From Euperipatoides rowelli (lineage: Eukaryota; Onychophora; Udeonychophora; Euonychophora; Peripatopsidae): DNA of 12,985 nucleotides. The notes below the pieces were generated by a model. It did not search any database and was not told where the DNA came from. It worked only from the letters and a program-made list of their open reading frames with translations. The translations under genes were made by a program, and so were the position numbers. Shown one piece after another: positions 1 to 8,368 of this stretch. The first letter of the stretch is position 1, and the number at the start of each line of letters is the position of its first letter. Location of the stretch: the NCBI GenBank assembly GCA_003024985.2, contig PXIH01S0027971.1; one strand, 5' to 3'.

Positions 1-330
1 TTAATTTGAAAAATTTTAATCGAAAAACTATTTTTCTCATTTTTGGGTCTTATAAATTAAGCATCAAAACCACTCACATAGAGCAATTCTATGTCAATTT
101 ACCTTTCATTTGACATATTGCACAATATTATAACTCAAATACAATGGCCTATAGAAGACAAATAACACCACCATACAAAATAAAAAAAATGGAAAAAATC
201 CTTTACCTTTAAAGAAAAATCATCAAAGTGTTCACTATTTTTTTATTTAAAAAAAATCATATAAAATCAGCCGTTTAAGCTAGAGATTTCGAAATTGGTT
301 TGTTTAAATCATAATTAAATGTAGTCAATG
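1..330. other. AT-rich sequence, no feature seen
   Basis: No coding exon, RNA gene or clear repeat was recognised here. The stretch consists mostly of A and T runs with short open frames only. It leads up to the left arm of the inverted-repeat element that starts near 331. Confidence 0.5.
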
Positions 331-386
331 TGGGGGAGATATCAGTTTTGTGTTCCACAGCCATCTTCAAAATGGCAACCATACCA

Positions 387-558
387 GACGTAAATGACCG
401 ATAAATATATTCATTCTTAATTTAAACATATTAAATAGTCTGATAAATTTATTTTCAATAACAAATCAATACTAAGAAATATTATTGAAAATAAAAATTA
501 TCAATAACCATTCAATATTTTCAAATTAAGAATGAATCTATTATCGGTAATTTACATC
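387..558. repeat. Foldback (MITE-like) element of about 172 bp
   Basis: Bases 387-423 and 523-558 are inverted copies of about 36 bases with few differences. Both contain the block ATTCATTCTTAATTT or its complement, and a GACGTAAATGACCGATA-type segment near the outer edge. The middle is itself partly self-complementary (ATTTTCAATAA against TTATTGAAAAT). There is no coding potential. The left arm coincides with the inner edge of the larger inverted repeat, so the same sequence occurs three times: 387-423, 523-558 inverted, and about 1466-1492 inverted. Confidence 0.6.
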
Positions 559-658
559 TGAAATGGATAAGACTCCAGTTTACTTTCCCTCCTAATAAAC
601 TATGGCCACTTTTGATTGAAGGCAGAAAGGATAAAGGAATTAGCTAAAATATGTTGCG

Positions 659-750
659 CTTGTGAATCACTTAAATAGATCTTGTGAATCACTTAAAAAA
701 AATTTTTTTAAATGTCTTGTGAATCACTTAAAATTTTTTTTTAAATGAAG
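659..750. repeat. Short tandem motif CTTGTGAATCACTTAAA, three copies
   Basis: The 17-base motif CTTGTGAATCACTTAAA occurs exactly at 659-675, 681-697 and 716-732. The last two belong to a 35-base unit (681-715 and 716-750) that also includes an A-run, a T-run and TTTAAATG. No function is evident. This looks like local slippage or duplication in AT-rich DNA. Confidence 0.8.
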
Positions 751-845
751 ATCTTGCTTATCCTAATCTAATCTAAATTTGGATGAAGGATGTTATGCTT
801 GATACACAGACGCTTATACAAATTATCGAAATTTATGTAGGCCTA

Positions 846-1107
846 CACTTCGTGCGAAATAGCCTTTTTTTTAATAATTTTAATATTGCAATAGATACAA
901 TAATTAACATTAACCCTTGCCCTGAACCCTAACTCCAACTACATGTAAATGCACTTAGGTGTGAAATACACTTCATGAGAAATAGCTCTTTTTTTAATAA
1001 TTTTAATATTGCAATAGATAACTAACTTTAACCCTTGCCCTGAACCCTAACTCCAACTACGTGTGAAATACACTTAGGTTTGAAACACAATTCATGCAAA
1101 ATAGCCT
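846..1107. repeat. Tandem repeat of about 120 bp (two copies plus a partial third)
   Basis: Unit 1 starts at 846, unit 2 at 969 and a partial unit 3 at 1086. The units share CACTTC(G/A)TG(C/A)GAAATAGC, a T-run followed by AATAATTTTAATATTGCAATAGATA, and the block AACCCTTGCCCTGAACCC with CTAACTCCAACTAC after it. Units 1 and 2 differ by scattered substitutions and small indels, giving spacings of about 123 and 117 bases. No coding frame runs through it. The ACCCTAAC core resembles telomere-like words, but they are not arrayed as a telomeric repeat. Confidence 0.8.
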
Positions 1108-1535
1108 ACACTAAGTCCCGTGCCTAAGATAATCCAGAAGTGCAACAACCCTTTTTGTATAGTTATTTAGAAGAAAATATATGACTTTTAACAAAATTTA
1201 TTACCATCCTAACCTTAATTTTCTACTAACCCTATCTCCAAAATAAATAAATCCTAATTTAAAATTAAGTCAAATTACAAAACTAATCTCTTGGTCCCAG
1301 CGTTGATCCCAGCACCAAAAATCAGTCATTTTTAAAATACCCGGTAAGTTTACTAAAATAAAACAATGTAAGCATGTCCAAATCATTCATGTGGTAATGA
1401 GATGCGATGTGAATCTGGCTACTCCTTAACTTCGAAGTTATTCAAATATATGCACTGTAATCAACATCGGTAATATCAATAATTTACGTCTGACATTGAC
1501 GGCCATTTTGGAACACAAAACTACCCCCCCCCCCA

Positions 1536-2996
1536 TCTTGTTTCATAATGAGATAAAAGTGATAACTGTATCACATGATCTGGAAATGAGCTTAAACTTT
1601 GACCTACGGATTAATCAGTAGTTGAGCAGAAAAAGCAATTCAGTTTCATACGGATTTTTCCGTACTTGAGTCCTATTAGATAATGTCATATATTTCTTTC
1701 AATGCACTGCATGTCTTATTAGTATAAATACATAACAATTGAACACTTTTTTAAAGATTCAAACATTCCAAGCGACACAACAGATTCTGAGATGAATTCT
1801 GTTCAGGCAAAAGCAGGCAGCAATCAGTTTTGTATATATTAAAACTTACATTTTCGCAGCAAATTTATTGCTACTCTATTGGTTAATTATAACGACCAGT
1901 CATAAAATTTATTCAGGCTAATACCATAACCAGATCCATTAAATTTATTGTTTGTTTTGTTCAAAATTTATAATTAATTACCTTAGTGTCAAGTGTGGAA
2001 AACCAGATCTTAGACGTTAGAAATTAATGAAAAAGCATGCCTGATCAATCAATCATGCGCAAATCAAAGTTCAATTTGGGATGGTTTATGACATCTAAAC
2101 ATGTTACTTTCAGATAATAAAGGCTCAAACATAATGTCTACTAAGCTTTTAGGTAGGGTCATAATACATCAAATGGGATGTTAACATGTGACTGGGATGG
2201 AGTTGGATACTCCTGGTTTGAAGATATCTTAACAAAAAATTCAATATATCACATATAAAATACCCATAATGAACATTGATTGATAAAATTGCAATATATT
2301 CCAATGAAAATAATCATAATGGTCATGGAATAATATACATTTACAGTAAACTTCATTGTGGTGCCCAGTTTTGATATGATATTAGGAGGTTGATGTATAT
2401 TGTAATCCGGACCTCTGTTATGAGCCAGAAGGGCCGGTTCTGATTATGTTGACAAGAGCCAAGGCCTAATCTAATATTTTTTTTCAACAAGATATTAGAA
2501 ATATCCCCTGCAAAACCAAAAGCAGTTAGTAATAATAATCTGACATGAGATAACAATTATGACACAAATTTGGGTTCATAATAATAATAGTTTATTCTGA
2601 GAGACATGTGACAGGCAAAATATTCATAAGTATATTTTCACAAATATGGCATTTGGTAACAAATAATTACTATTCTGACTCAGAATAGGTGTGCTACCCC
2701 TAACTAAGAAAGTTATTTCTTTCAGTGAGTGTGTGTGTTTGACAGTGATCTTGGTGACAAAAGTTCTTACCCTAGTGTTTGCAGACTTAGCTTAATAAAT
2801 GGTGAGGTTACTTCAGCAGACAAGCAATCTGGTGGCTGGATCAGGGAATGCTTCTGCAGCTTGGCTGTAATCTTCTTAGCTTATTTCTGGTAAGTTGGAG
2901 TTGACCCAAGCATGGGCAAGGCTGGCTAAGCTTCTGCTTAGCTTTGTTGGGATTCACTCCCAGGCAGGATCACCTTGAATAATAGGAGAGGCAAGC
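1536..2996. other. No confident feature; possible old repeat sequence
   Basis: No exon with matching splice sites or recognisable protein similarity was found. A less AT-rich patch at about 2395-2470 contains AGAAGGGCCGGTTCTGATTATG; in minus orientation a splice-acceptor-like TTTTGGTTTTGCAG precedes a 67-codon open frame, which matches nothing I recognise. From about 2687 the sequence may belong to the outer part of repeat copy A, and 2740-2990 is moderately GC-rich and CTT/AGC-rich. It looks like degraded mobile-element sequence. Confidence 0.35.
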
Positions 2997-3101
2997 ATTT
3001 ATACTATTAGTTTTCCACTCCTTAGGATTCAGAAGAAGAGTTTGGAACAATGAGCTTGCTGCTATTGGCCCAATGCTGTCATTATTAGCCAATAGCAGCA
3101 A
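2997..3101 (-). promoter_or_regulatory. CCAAT stem plus TATA-like box in repeat copy A
   Basis: On the minus strand, inverted CCAAT elements form a perfect 14-base stem (3056-3069 with 3088-3101, 18-base loop). They are followed about 85 bases later by TATAAAT (3003-2997). The same layout recurs in copy B. CCAAT boxes upstream of a TATA box are typical of Pol II promoters and retroelement LTRs. Activity is inferred only. Confidence 0.4.
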
Positions 3102-3190
3102 AGCTGTACACCAATAAGAAGAGACTTGAGTATTGCCTTTACATTAGTCCGTTTTTATTGTAATTAGCTTTTATTGTAATTATATTGGTA

Positions 3191-3219
3191 AGGCTTTAGA
3201 ACTGGAAGGTCTAAAGCCT
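3191..3219. repeat. Perfect 9-bp hairpin in copy A
   Basis: AGGCTTTAG (3191-3199) and CTAAAGCCT (3211-3219) pair perfectly around an 11-base loop. Just before it, TTTTATTGTAATTA is repeated at 3153-3166 and 3169-3182. Copy B has no obvious equivalent, so this seems to lie in a part specific to copy A. Confidence 0.6.
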
Positions 3220-3685
3220 GGAACTAGTCATAAAAGTTCGTTTTTGCACACGGCTAATTATTTTTCATACTGCACACACACTGATTATCACTGCACATAT
3301 ATTATTGTAATAATTATTATTGTTAGTTATCTGGGTAGCACACCTTATTATTATTTATATTTTATTGCATAAAATATGATCGTTGGTATATTGTATATGT
3401 ATATACAGTATGTACTGTATATACAGTATACAATAAACAGTATCTTAGCCATTGGCTGGATAATGAACATTATGAACCTTATTATGATTAGTACTTATTA
3501 TTATCAGGCAGAACATTCTGACTGTATGACTATATATTTATATATTATTGTTATAAAATATATAGCATAAGCTTATTACAGCTATGTGTTCAGTATGCTG
3601 TTGCTGAGAGTAAGCATGTAAGAGAGCAGGATTGCTTTTCCAATGGAGATGCAAATATGGGCTGTTACAATATAAATATGACTCT

Positions 3686-5518
3686 AAATAAAAAATTTTA
3701 TTAAGATTTTCTCAAAATCTGAGGGTGCTAGGACAAAACATTACACCATCGTTTTCAGCACATCAAAATACATTAGGTGCACCCTATTATTGCTGACTTA
3801 TGTTATTGTAAATTATATAATGTTTGTATATAATTTTATTTTATGTTCCACTTGTTATTTTTTATGTTATGTTTGATGTAAGAATGTCTAATTCTTTGGT
3901 TTGAGCTGTGTTTTGGAAGTTGATCTGTGTTAAATGTTAAATTTCTATGGGTTTTTACAGTGAAACATTTACAAGTGTAAGATCTAGGCCTTTAATGAAA
4001 GTCCAGGACCATGTAATTCTCGTTTTGCATTGGATACAAATATCAAGTTATTTTTATTATTATTTATTTTTTATCTTAAAGACTGAGTGTTGTCTTTTAT
4101 ACTGTCTTCTTTGTCTTCGGATCTTTTGTAACTCGTGAGGAATTATGCTGCCTGGGATACCTATGCTGTGTTGGATTGATGGCTGTTTACACATTTGAAC
4201 GTTTCATTTAATCTTTCTGAATCGCTCTAGATGATCTGTTGTTCAGAGATTTAATCCTGTATAAGTACTGTCAAGGAATTTAACTATGGAATGAAAGTTT
4301 TTCCTTTTCATTAAATTTCATTGCAAAAACTGTTTCTATCTGGATTGTTATTTCAAAGCTACGGCGACTCCTAGAGGGATAATATAGTAGCCTAATAAGT
4401 TAATTGGATTGTGGCTGCGAACAATATTTGCTCATGTTACGATTAAATGAATGAAGATTATTATTAAATTGAGAGCTACCAATAAATTTAAGTGTAAAAT
4501 TAAATTATTATTTAGTTGAAACAGTAAATATTGAAACTATCTGGATCGTCGCTGTTAGTTTAGTCATTTCAGATGGATGTTGCAGGATTTGCAATTGATC
4601 TTTGGCAGATAAAAAGTATTGTATATCATTGTTATTATGTATATATTTTTACATTTTTCTTCTTCTTCAAACTTATATATTGTATATTGTTAAAATATCT
4701 AATCAATTTATTATAAAAAGGTCCACAACCTTCACAGGGCTAGGGCCTTTATTCAATTTCACATTAGTCTGTAGGCTATGTACTTGTACTTCCATTTTGT
4801 TCTTTAATAAACTTAAACCTATTATGAGTTGATAAAAAATATAAGGAATTAAATAGCTGTTATATGTTGACTAAAGGACGAGACTAAAGCTGATATAACA
4901 AAAGACAATCTTTAATACAGAATTATAGAATAAGTTATGACAAGCTGGGGTATATTTATTTTTTCTGTTTTATTGATTGGTGTCTTCAAGCGATAGATGA
5001 TTTAATTTCAAGGTACAATTTCTTTCTTAACACATCACAAGCACTGTCAGTAAATGTTGTGCTAAGAATGAACAAATCAGTAGCTGATTGTAAACATTTC
5101 TTGAAATATTCTATCTTACTTGAATGTGTCAATTAATTATGCATTTATTCTCATTTACATATGTAGGACGCACACATAATTTTTGAACTTAGGTTATATA
5201 TTGGAGAGGCTGACTGCCTTTTCAGTGACTAATTATTATTTTAGTTTTAATTATTTTATGTAGTTGGAGAAATAGTGGCCTCTCCAGTTCTATGACCCCA
5301 CCCTTATCTATTAATTATCAAATTTTAATATTAGTTTTTTAGAGCTTCAAAATTCATTCCAAATAAGAAAGCATAAAAATCAACTGTTTCTTTAAAAATT
5401 TAATAATAAAGAATATAGCAGAGAGAGTGGGTAGGTAGTGGGTGAAAACAATATGAAAGTTTAAAATCATTTATATTTTCCAGCTTGTTAGAAACTTTGT
5501 TTTCACTTCAGCATGTAA
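3686..5518. other. Intergenic or intronic AT-rich DNA, no feature supported
   Basis: Both strands were searched by eye for the missing VWA8 exons, which should carry W-L-R-H-Q, G-E-L-D-D and D-x-S-G-S motifs, and none was found. Short open frames here are what chance would give in 70% AT sequence. One minus-strand frame of about 50 codons lies near 4980-5130 but has no start codon, no convincing splice sites and no family resemblance. A small hairpin, AGATTTT-CTC-AAAATCT, lies at 3704-3720. Confidence 0.4.
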
Positions 5519-5528
5519 TTTATTTATT
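5519..5528 (-). promoter_or_regulatory. Possible polyadenylation signals (overlapping AATAAA)
   Basis: On the minus strand AATAAA occurs twice, at 5528-5523 and 5524-5519. They lie about 210 bases after the stop codon of the candidate terminal exon at 5734-5802, a normal 3'UTR length. AATAAA is common by chance in DNA this AT-rich, so the call depends on that exon being real. Confidence 0.3.
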
Positions 5529-5733
5529 TTAAAAAGCACATCTGCAGCACTGTATTCAACCCTCCAAACAAAAATTCAAACAGCTATGGTAAAATTTCTC
5601 CGAACTATCCCTCCTTGAGGTCTTAAATAATACAGCTTGCATCCTTTTTTTAATAACCAAAAGGCACATCAATATTAATAAATCGTAAAGAAAACAAATC
5701 CATTGTGAAAGAAATTTAATAAAAGTTTTAAGT

Positions 5734-5802
5734 TTATATAGCATAATAGATGCCCAATTCTTTTTCTACTTCAGCAGATTTTACATCTTTCTCGCCATAA
5801 TT
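5734..5802 (-). CDS. VWA8: Candidate alternative terminal exon of VWA8 (22 codons and stop)
   Basis: After a TTAACAG acceptor, this open segment is in phase 0, as needed to follow the exon that ends at 6158. It encodes NYGEKDVKSAEVEKELG and five more residues, then TAA at 5736-5734. The Lys/Glu-rich composition looks protein-like. Known VWA8 proteins continue at this point toward the VWA domain, so this reading would give a truncated form that keeps the AAA+ ATPase portion but lacks the VWA domain. The polypyrimidine tract is weak, as it is before the exon ending at 6158. A 22-codon open stretch is not improbable by chance, so this could equally be intron sequence. Confidence 0.3.
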   Translation of the reverse strand, partial: NYGEKDVKSAEVEKELGIYYAI

Positions 5803-6157
5803 CTGTTAATGTATTCAAGTATAAAATAAGTTAAATTAAGTCTTCATTAGCTTTATAATGGATTTAGATATAGTTGTACATAAGATGATCGTCTAAAACA
5901 TTCTTAAATACAACAACACAATAAGTAGGAAAACATTTAAATTGCAGTTTTTTTTTGTCATTTAAAAAAAAAAATTATGGGGCATTAAACTATTAGCCCC
6001 ACCTGTTTTCTTGTTTACCAAGCACCTGTCAATATTATTAACTATTGCAGAGAAACCAAAGCTACATTATATAGAAAAATTAAATTAATGGCAGTTTAAA
6101 ATATTATTTTAAACACTGATTAAATAATTTCCAATAAAACACTTATGTACACAATAC

Positions 6158-6266
6158 CTGCAAACTGTCTACAATGACTCTGAGAGACTGAACTTGCCGG
6201 CGAACACTTGATGAAAACTTTTCATAAAGTTCACCATCATACTCACTCATCTCAATTTCTGCTAGC
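6158..6266 (-). CDS. VWA8: VWA8 internal exon (segment just before the VWA domain)
   Basis: This 109-base exon lies between a TATATAG acceptor and a CAG/GTATTG donor. Its first base completes an Arg codon begun in the previous exon, and 36 codons follow, ending in phase 0. It encodes LAEIEMSEYDGELYEKF and then SSSVRRQVQSLRVIVDSLQ, matching the highly conserved region of VWA8 that immediately precedes the linker to the C-terminal VWA (metal-ion-dependent adhesion site) domain. VWA8 is known as a large protein with an AAA+ ATPase module, reported to be mitochondrial-matrix-associated with ATPase activity; its exact role is poorly defined. The 3-exon join keeps the reading frame perfectly, so the identification is strong. 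The exon expected next was not found in this window. Confidence 0.93.
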
Positions 6267-6586
6267 CTATATAATTAATTAAGTTATAAAATGTAAGTGA
6301 TTATAAATTAACGAATTAAAGATGGAAATAACAACATACTTTAAGCATATAATAAATAATACTATATAATTAAGAACAATTAACATATTTTATAAATAGT
6401 ACAAATTGTTTTTAAACTTGATTAGATTTAAACTATTGTCAAAGAAAAGATATAATCTAATCAGTCTAAATCTAAGACCATTTTTTCTAGGATAATTTTA
6501 AATGAAATTATTTTATAATACAAAAGAATATAATCATTACTTAGAAGCCTAAACAATAAAACAAATTTGATCAGGAAAAAGCTTAC
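6267..6586 (-). other. VWA8 intron
   Basis: The intron is bounded by a GTAAGC donor after 6587 and a TATAG acceptor before 6266. It is very AT-rich. A 10-base inverted repeat, TGATTAGATT (6419-6428) with AATCTAATCA (6454-6463), could form a hairpin with a 25-base loop. Nothing else was seen. Confidence 0.8.
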
Positions 6587-6633
6587 CTTTCTTTGTAAGC
6601 TTTTTGACCCATTTCTCTTGCAGCTCGTTTAAT
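6587..6633 (-). CDS. VWA8: VWA8 internal exon (short, 47 bp)
   Basis: This exon starts after a TTTCTTTAG acceptor in phase 0 and ends with two bases of a split Arg codon before a GTAAGC donor. It encodes IKRAAREMGQKAYKE plus the split Arg. Joined to its neighbours it gives the conserved VWA8 string ending RAAREMGQKAYKER followed by LAEIEMSEYDG. The length and both phases fit, and family similarity is clear despite the small size. It is too short to be found as an independent open reading frame. Confidence 0.92.
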
Positions 6634-7955
6634 CTAAAGAAATAAACATAAAATACGTTTCATTTTGATTATATAAACAAATTCTCTTAGATAAAGAAAC
6701 ATATAAATTATAATTAAATATGTCTGTTTATAAATCAGATCTCGAGATCAAATTCTTATATTAAATACACACGTATCGAAACTGTAACCTAAGTGATATT
6801 TTTATTATAATTATAAAAATATTGCAAAACACCAATTGGAGTTATGTTTTTAAAATCTCTTAGCTCTTCATAGGAAAAGAAAATCTTTTGTTTATTAGAA
6901 TTGTAGCTATCTAATGTTGGGAATAATTAATTCCTGCCAGGGTAATATAAGAAATCTAATCTAAACACAATAATTTATTGTGGCATTTAATAGTAAATTA
7001 CAGCATTTGCTCGTCAAGTAACATGGGAAACAAATATTTTTTTAAATAAAAAACATTTACAGTACATCATAATTTCCGAAATTAAAACTGATAATAGGAA
7101 GTTAATGCAAATGATAGTTTTAAAAAAATATATATTTTAATAAGGTTTTTTTTATTAAAGAAAATTTTCTCTTTTTCTACAAAAGTTTTTAATTTTTGTT
7201 TAAGGCGTTAAATCATTTTCAAGAGCTGTTTGTTCCAGTTCACCACCTGACTTCTACTTAAGCTTTCTACTGCACCTTCCCAAAGTAAAATGAAGAAGTC
7301 ATTTTATTCTTCTCATATTAGCCATGGATGAAACTGCCAATAATATTGCTTTGGTTAAGCATTTTATAACTACAGAAAATAATGCTCATGCTAAACATAG
7401 TTAATATCTGCCTTGGACTTCAAGAAATTGTTGTTGTAATAGCCAAGGATAATACCTTGAATCAGATTTTATGCTTTCTAAGATATGGGTGGCTCAGGGG
7501 CCCTTAACTTTGTATCTTTTAAAGTAAGGGCAGCTCAAATTTCAGCAACTTTTAAAAAAGGGAACCAATTATTATTAGTACAATCAACTATGAGTTTATT
7601 GATGTGTCTTGATTCAATGAATTAATAAAAAAATTGTTGAGGTAAAAGGAAACTTGTTTTTGAATTTCCTGTTTCAACTGTAATCTCAATCACACTAGCG
7701 CATTTACTGGTAATGTAATACAGCTGAATTGCACCTCCATTGGAGATGCAATCCTGCTCTCTTACATGTCTTCTCTCAATAACGGTGTACAGTACAACTA
7801 TCTCTGATAGGCTTATACTAAGATTTTGTACTAATAATAATAATGGTGTAATATACTGTATATATATATATATACAGACAGAATGTTCTGCCCAAATAAT
7901 AATCAGTTATGCAAATATCCACAGTGGGAATTGTTCAGCTAATAGATGAGATATA

Positions 7956-7979
7956 GTATACTGTACATGTACAGTATAC
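7956..7979. repeat. Perfect 24-bp palindrome in repeat copy B
   Basis: The half-site GTATACTGTACA is followed directly by its exact reverse complement. The equivalent place in copy A (3399-3424) has a 12-base arm GTATATACAGTA, two unpaired bases, and its complement. A second palindrome in copy B, CTGTATATATA and its complement, spans 7856-7877. They could be binding sites or simply expanded TATAC microsatellite sequence. Confidence 0.75.
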
Positions 7980-8268
7980 AACCAGGTTTATTTTCATATA
8001 ATGTATAAATACCCACAAAGGTGCACTACCTAATGTGCTTCCCTAATACAATAAATAATAAACTGTGTGAGCAGTAAGAATATAATTGTGTCAGTAATTA
8101 AAATAATAAGAGTTGTGAAAAAAACTATCATTTGTGGATTATACATGACAGCTTCTAGACATAAGTGGTCTAAAGCTCGCCTGTATAATCCACTAATAAA
8201 TAAAAGATCCTCTGCACGGATCACATGGAAGGCTTATCAACCTCTTTCTGAAATAACTCTCAGCCTTT

Positions 8269-8368
8269 TGCCATTGGCTTACTAAAGACAGTAATAGGCC
8301 AATGGCAGTAAACCTTTTGTTATAAGACCTGCTCCTGAATCCTAAGGAGTGTCTGCAAACTATAAAAG
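8269..8368 (+). promoter_or_regulatory. CCAAT stem plus TATAAAAG box in repeat copy B
   Basis: TGCCATTGGC (8269-8278) and GCCAATGGCA (8298-8307) form a perfect 10-base stem holding two opposed CCAAT boxes. TATAAAAG follows at 8361-8368, about 58 bases after the second CCAAT. The arrangement parallels that of copy A. A start site would be expected roughly 25-35 bases after the TATA box, near 8390. Whether it is active is unknown. Confidence 0.45.

Larger units (their letters stand above)
331..1535. repeat. Composite element with long, imperfect terminal inverted repeats
   Basis: The left arm (331-405) and right arm (about 1466-1535) are inverted copies of each other. Perfect blocks include GTTTTGTGTTCCA at 345-357 against its complement at 1509-1521, and CAGACGTAAA at 385-394 against its complement at 1483-1492. 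A G-rich edge at 332-336 faces a run of 11 C at 1524-1534. An AAAATGGC block is also shared, but the left arm has an extra insertion of about 11 bases beside it. No transposase reading frame lies between the arms, so this looks like a non-autonomous DNA transposon or two separate insertions in opposite orientation. No target-site duplication could be confirmed. The interior holds a nested foldback and two tandem repeats. Confidence 0.55.
2687..3345. repeat. 13-bp inverted repeat AGGTGTGCTACCC enclosing about 650 bp
   Basis: AGGTGTGCTACCC at 2687-2699 has its exact reverse complement at 3333-3345. Just inside, AACTAA-type sequence continues on both sides with small gaps, giving arms of about 25 bases. 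The enclosed DNA contains the CCAAT stem and the TATA-like box of repeat copy A. The right arm falls inside the part that is homologous to copy B. Copy B has a diverged version of that arm (GGTAGTGCACC in minus orientation, about 8020-8031) but no visible partner. These arms may be ends of a nested element or a fortuitous internal inversion. Confidence 0.4.
2997..3685 (-). mobile_element. Interspersed repeat copy A, promoter-bearing, non-coding
   Basis: This segment is homologous, in opposite orientation, to about 7705-8375. Shared landmarks in the same order are ACTCCTTAGGATTCAG (3017-3032), a CCAAT stem-loop (3056-3101), a GTAGCACACCT-like word (3335-3345), a TACTGTATA palindrome (3399-3424), GGCAGAACATTCTG (3508-3521) and CATGTAAGAGAGCAGGATTG followed by a CCAATGGAG word (about 3616-3645). 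No protein is encoded. The strand given is the direction of the presumed promoter (CCAAT, then a TATA-like box), running toward lower coordinates. Such an arrangement fits a solo LTR or a promoter-derived non-autonomous element. The family is not recognised, and the edges are estimated from where similarity to copy B fades. Confidence 0.6.

Noticed and set aside
910-940. AACCCTAAC words suggesting telomeric sequence.
   Set aside because: Only isolated words inside a 120-base tandem unit, not a hexamer array.
3376-3570. 64-codon plus-strand ORF rich in Tyr and Ile.
   Set aside because: It reads through the TATAC palindrome of repeat copy A, and its composition simply reflects TA-rich DNA.
4980-5150. 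Minus-strand open stretch of about 50 codons (includes FKKCLQSATDLFILS) considered as another VWA8 exon.
   Set aside because: It does not resemble the expected WLRHQ or VWA-domain segments, lacks good splice sites and a start codon, and is within chance length for this composition.
5556-5744. 62-codon minus-strand ORF overlapping the candidate terminal exon.
   Set aside because: It is in a different frame from the exon at 5734-5802, is hydrophobic/AT-driven and has no family resemblance.
7230-7404. Plus-strand frame with PPDFYLSFLL, a stop, then a short ORF starting MDETANNIALVKHF; looked like a mariner-type transposase end.
   Set aside because: The similarity covers only a few residues, an in-frame TGA interrupts it, and no DDE/D motif or inverted repeats were found.
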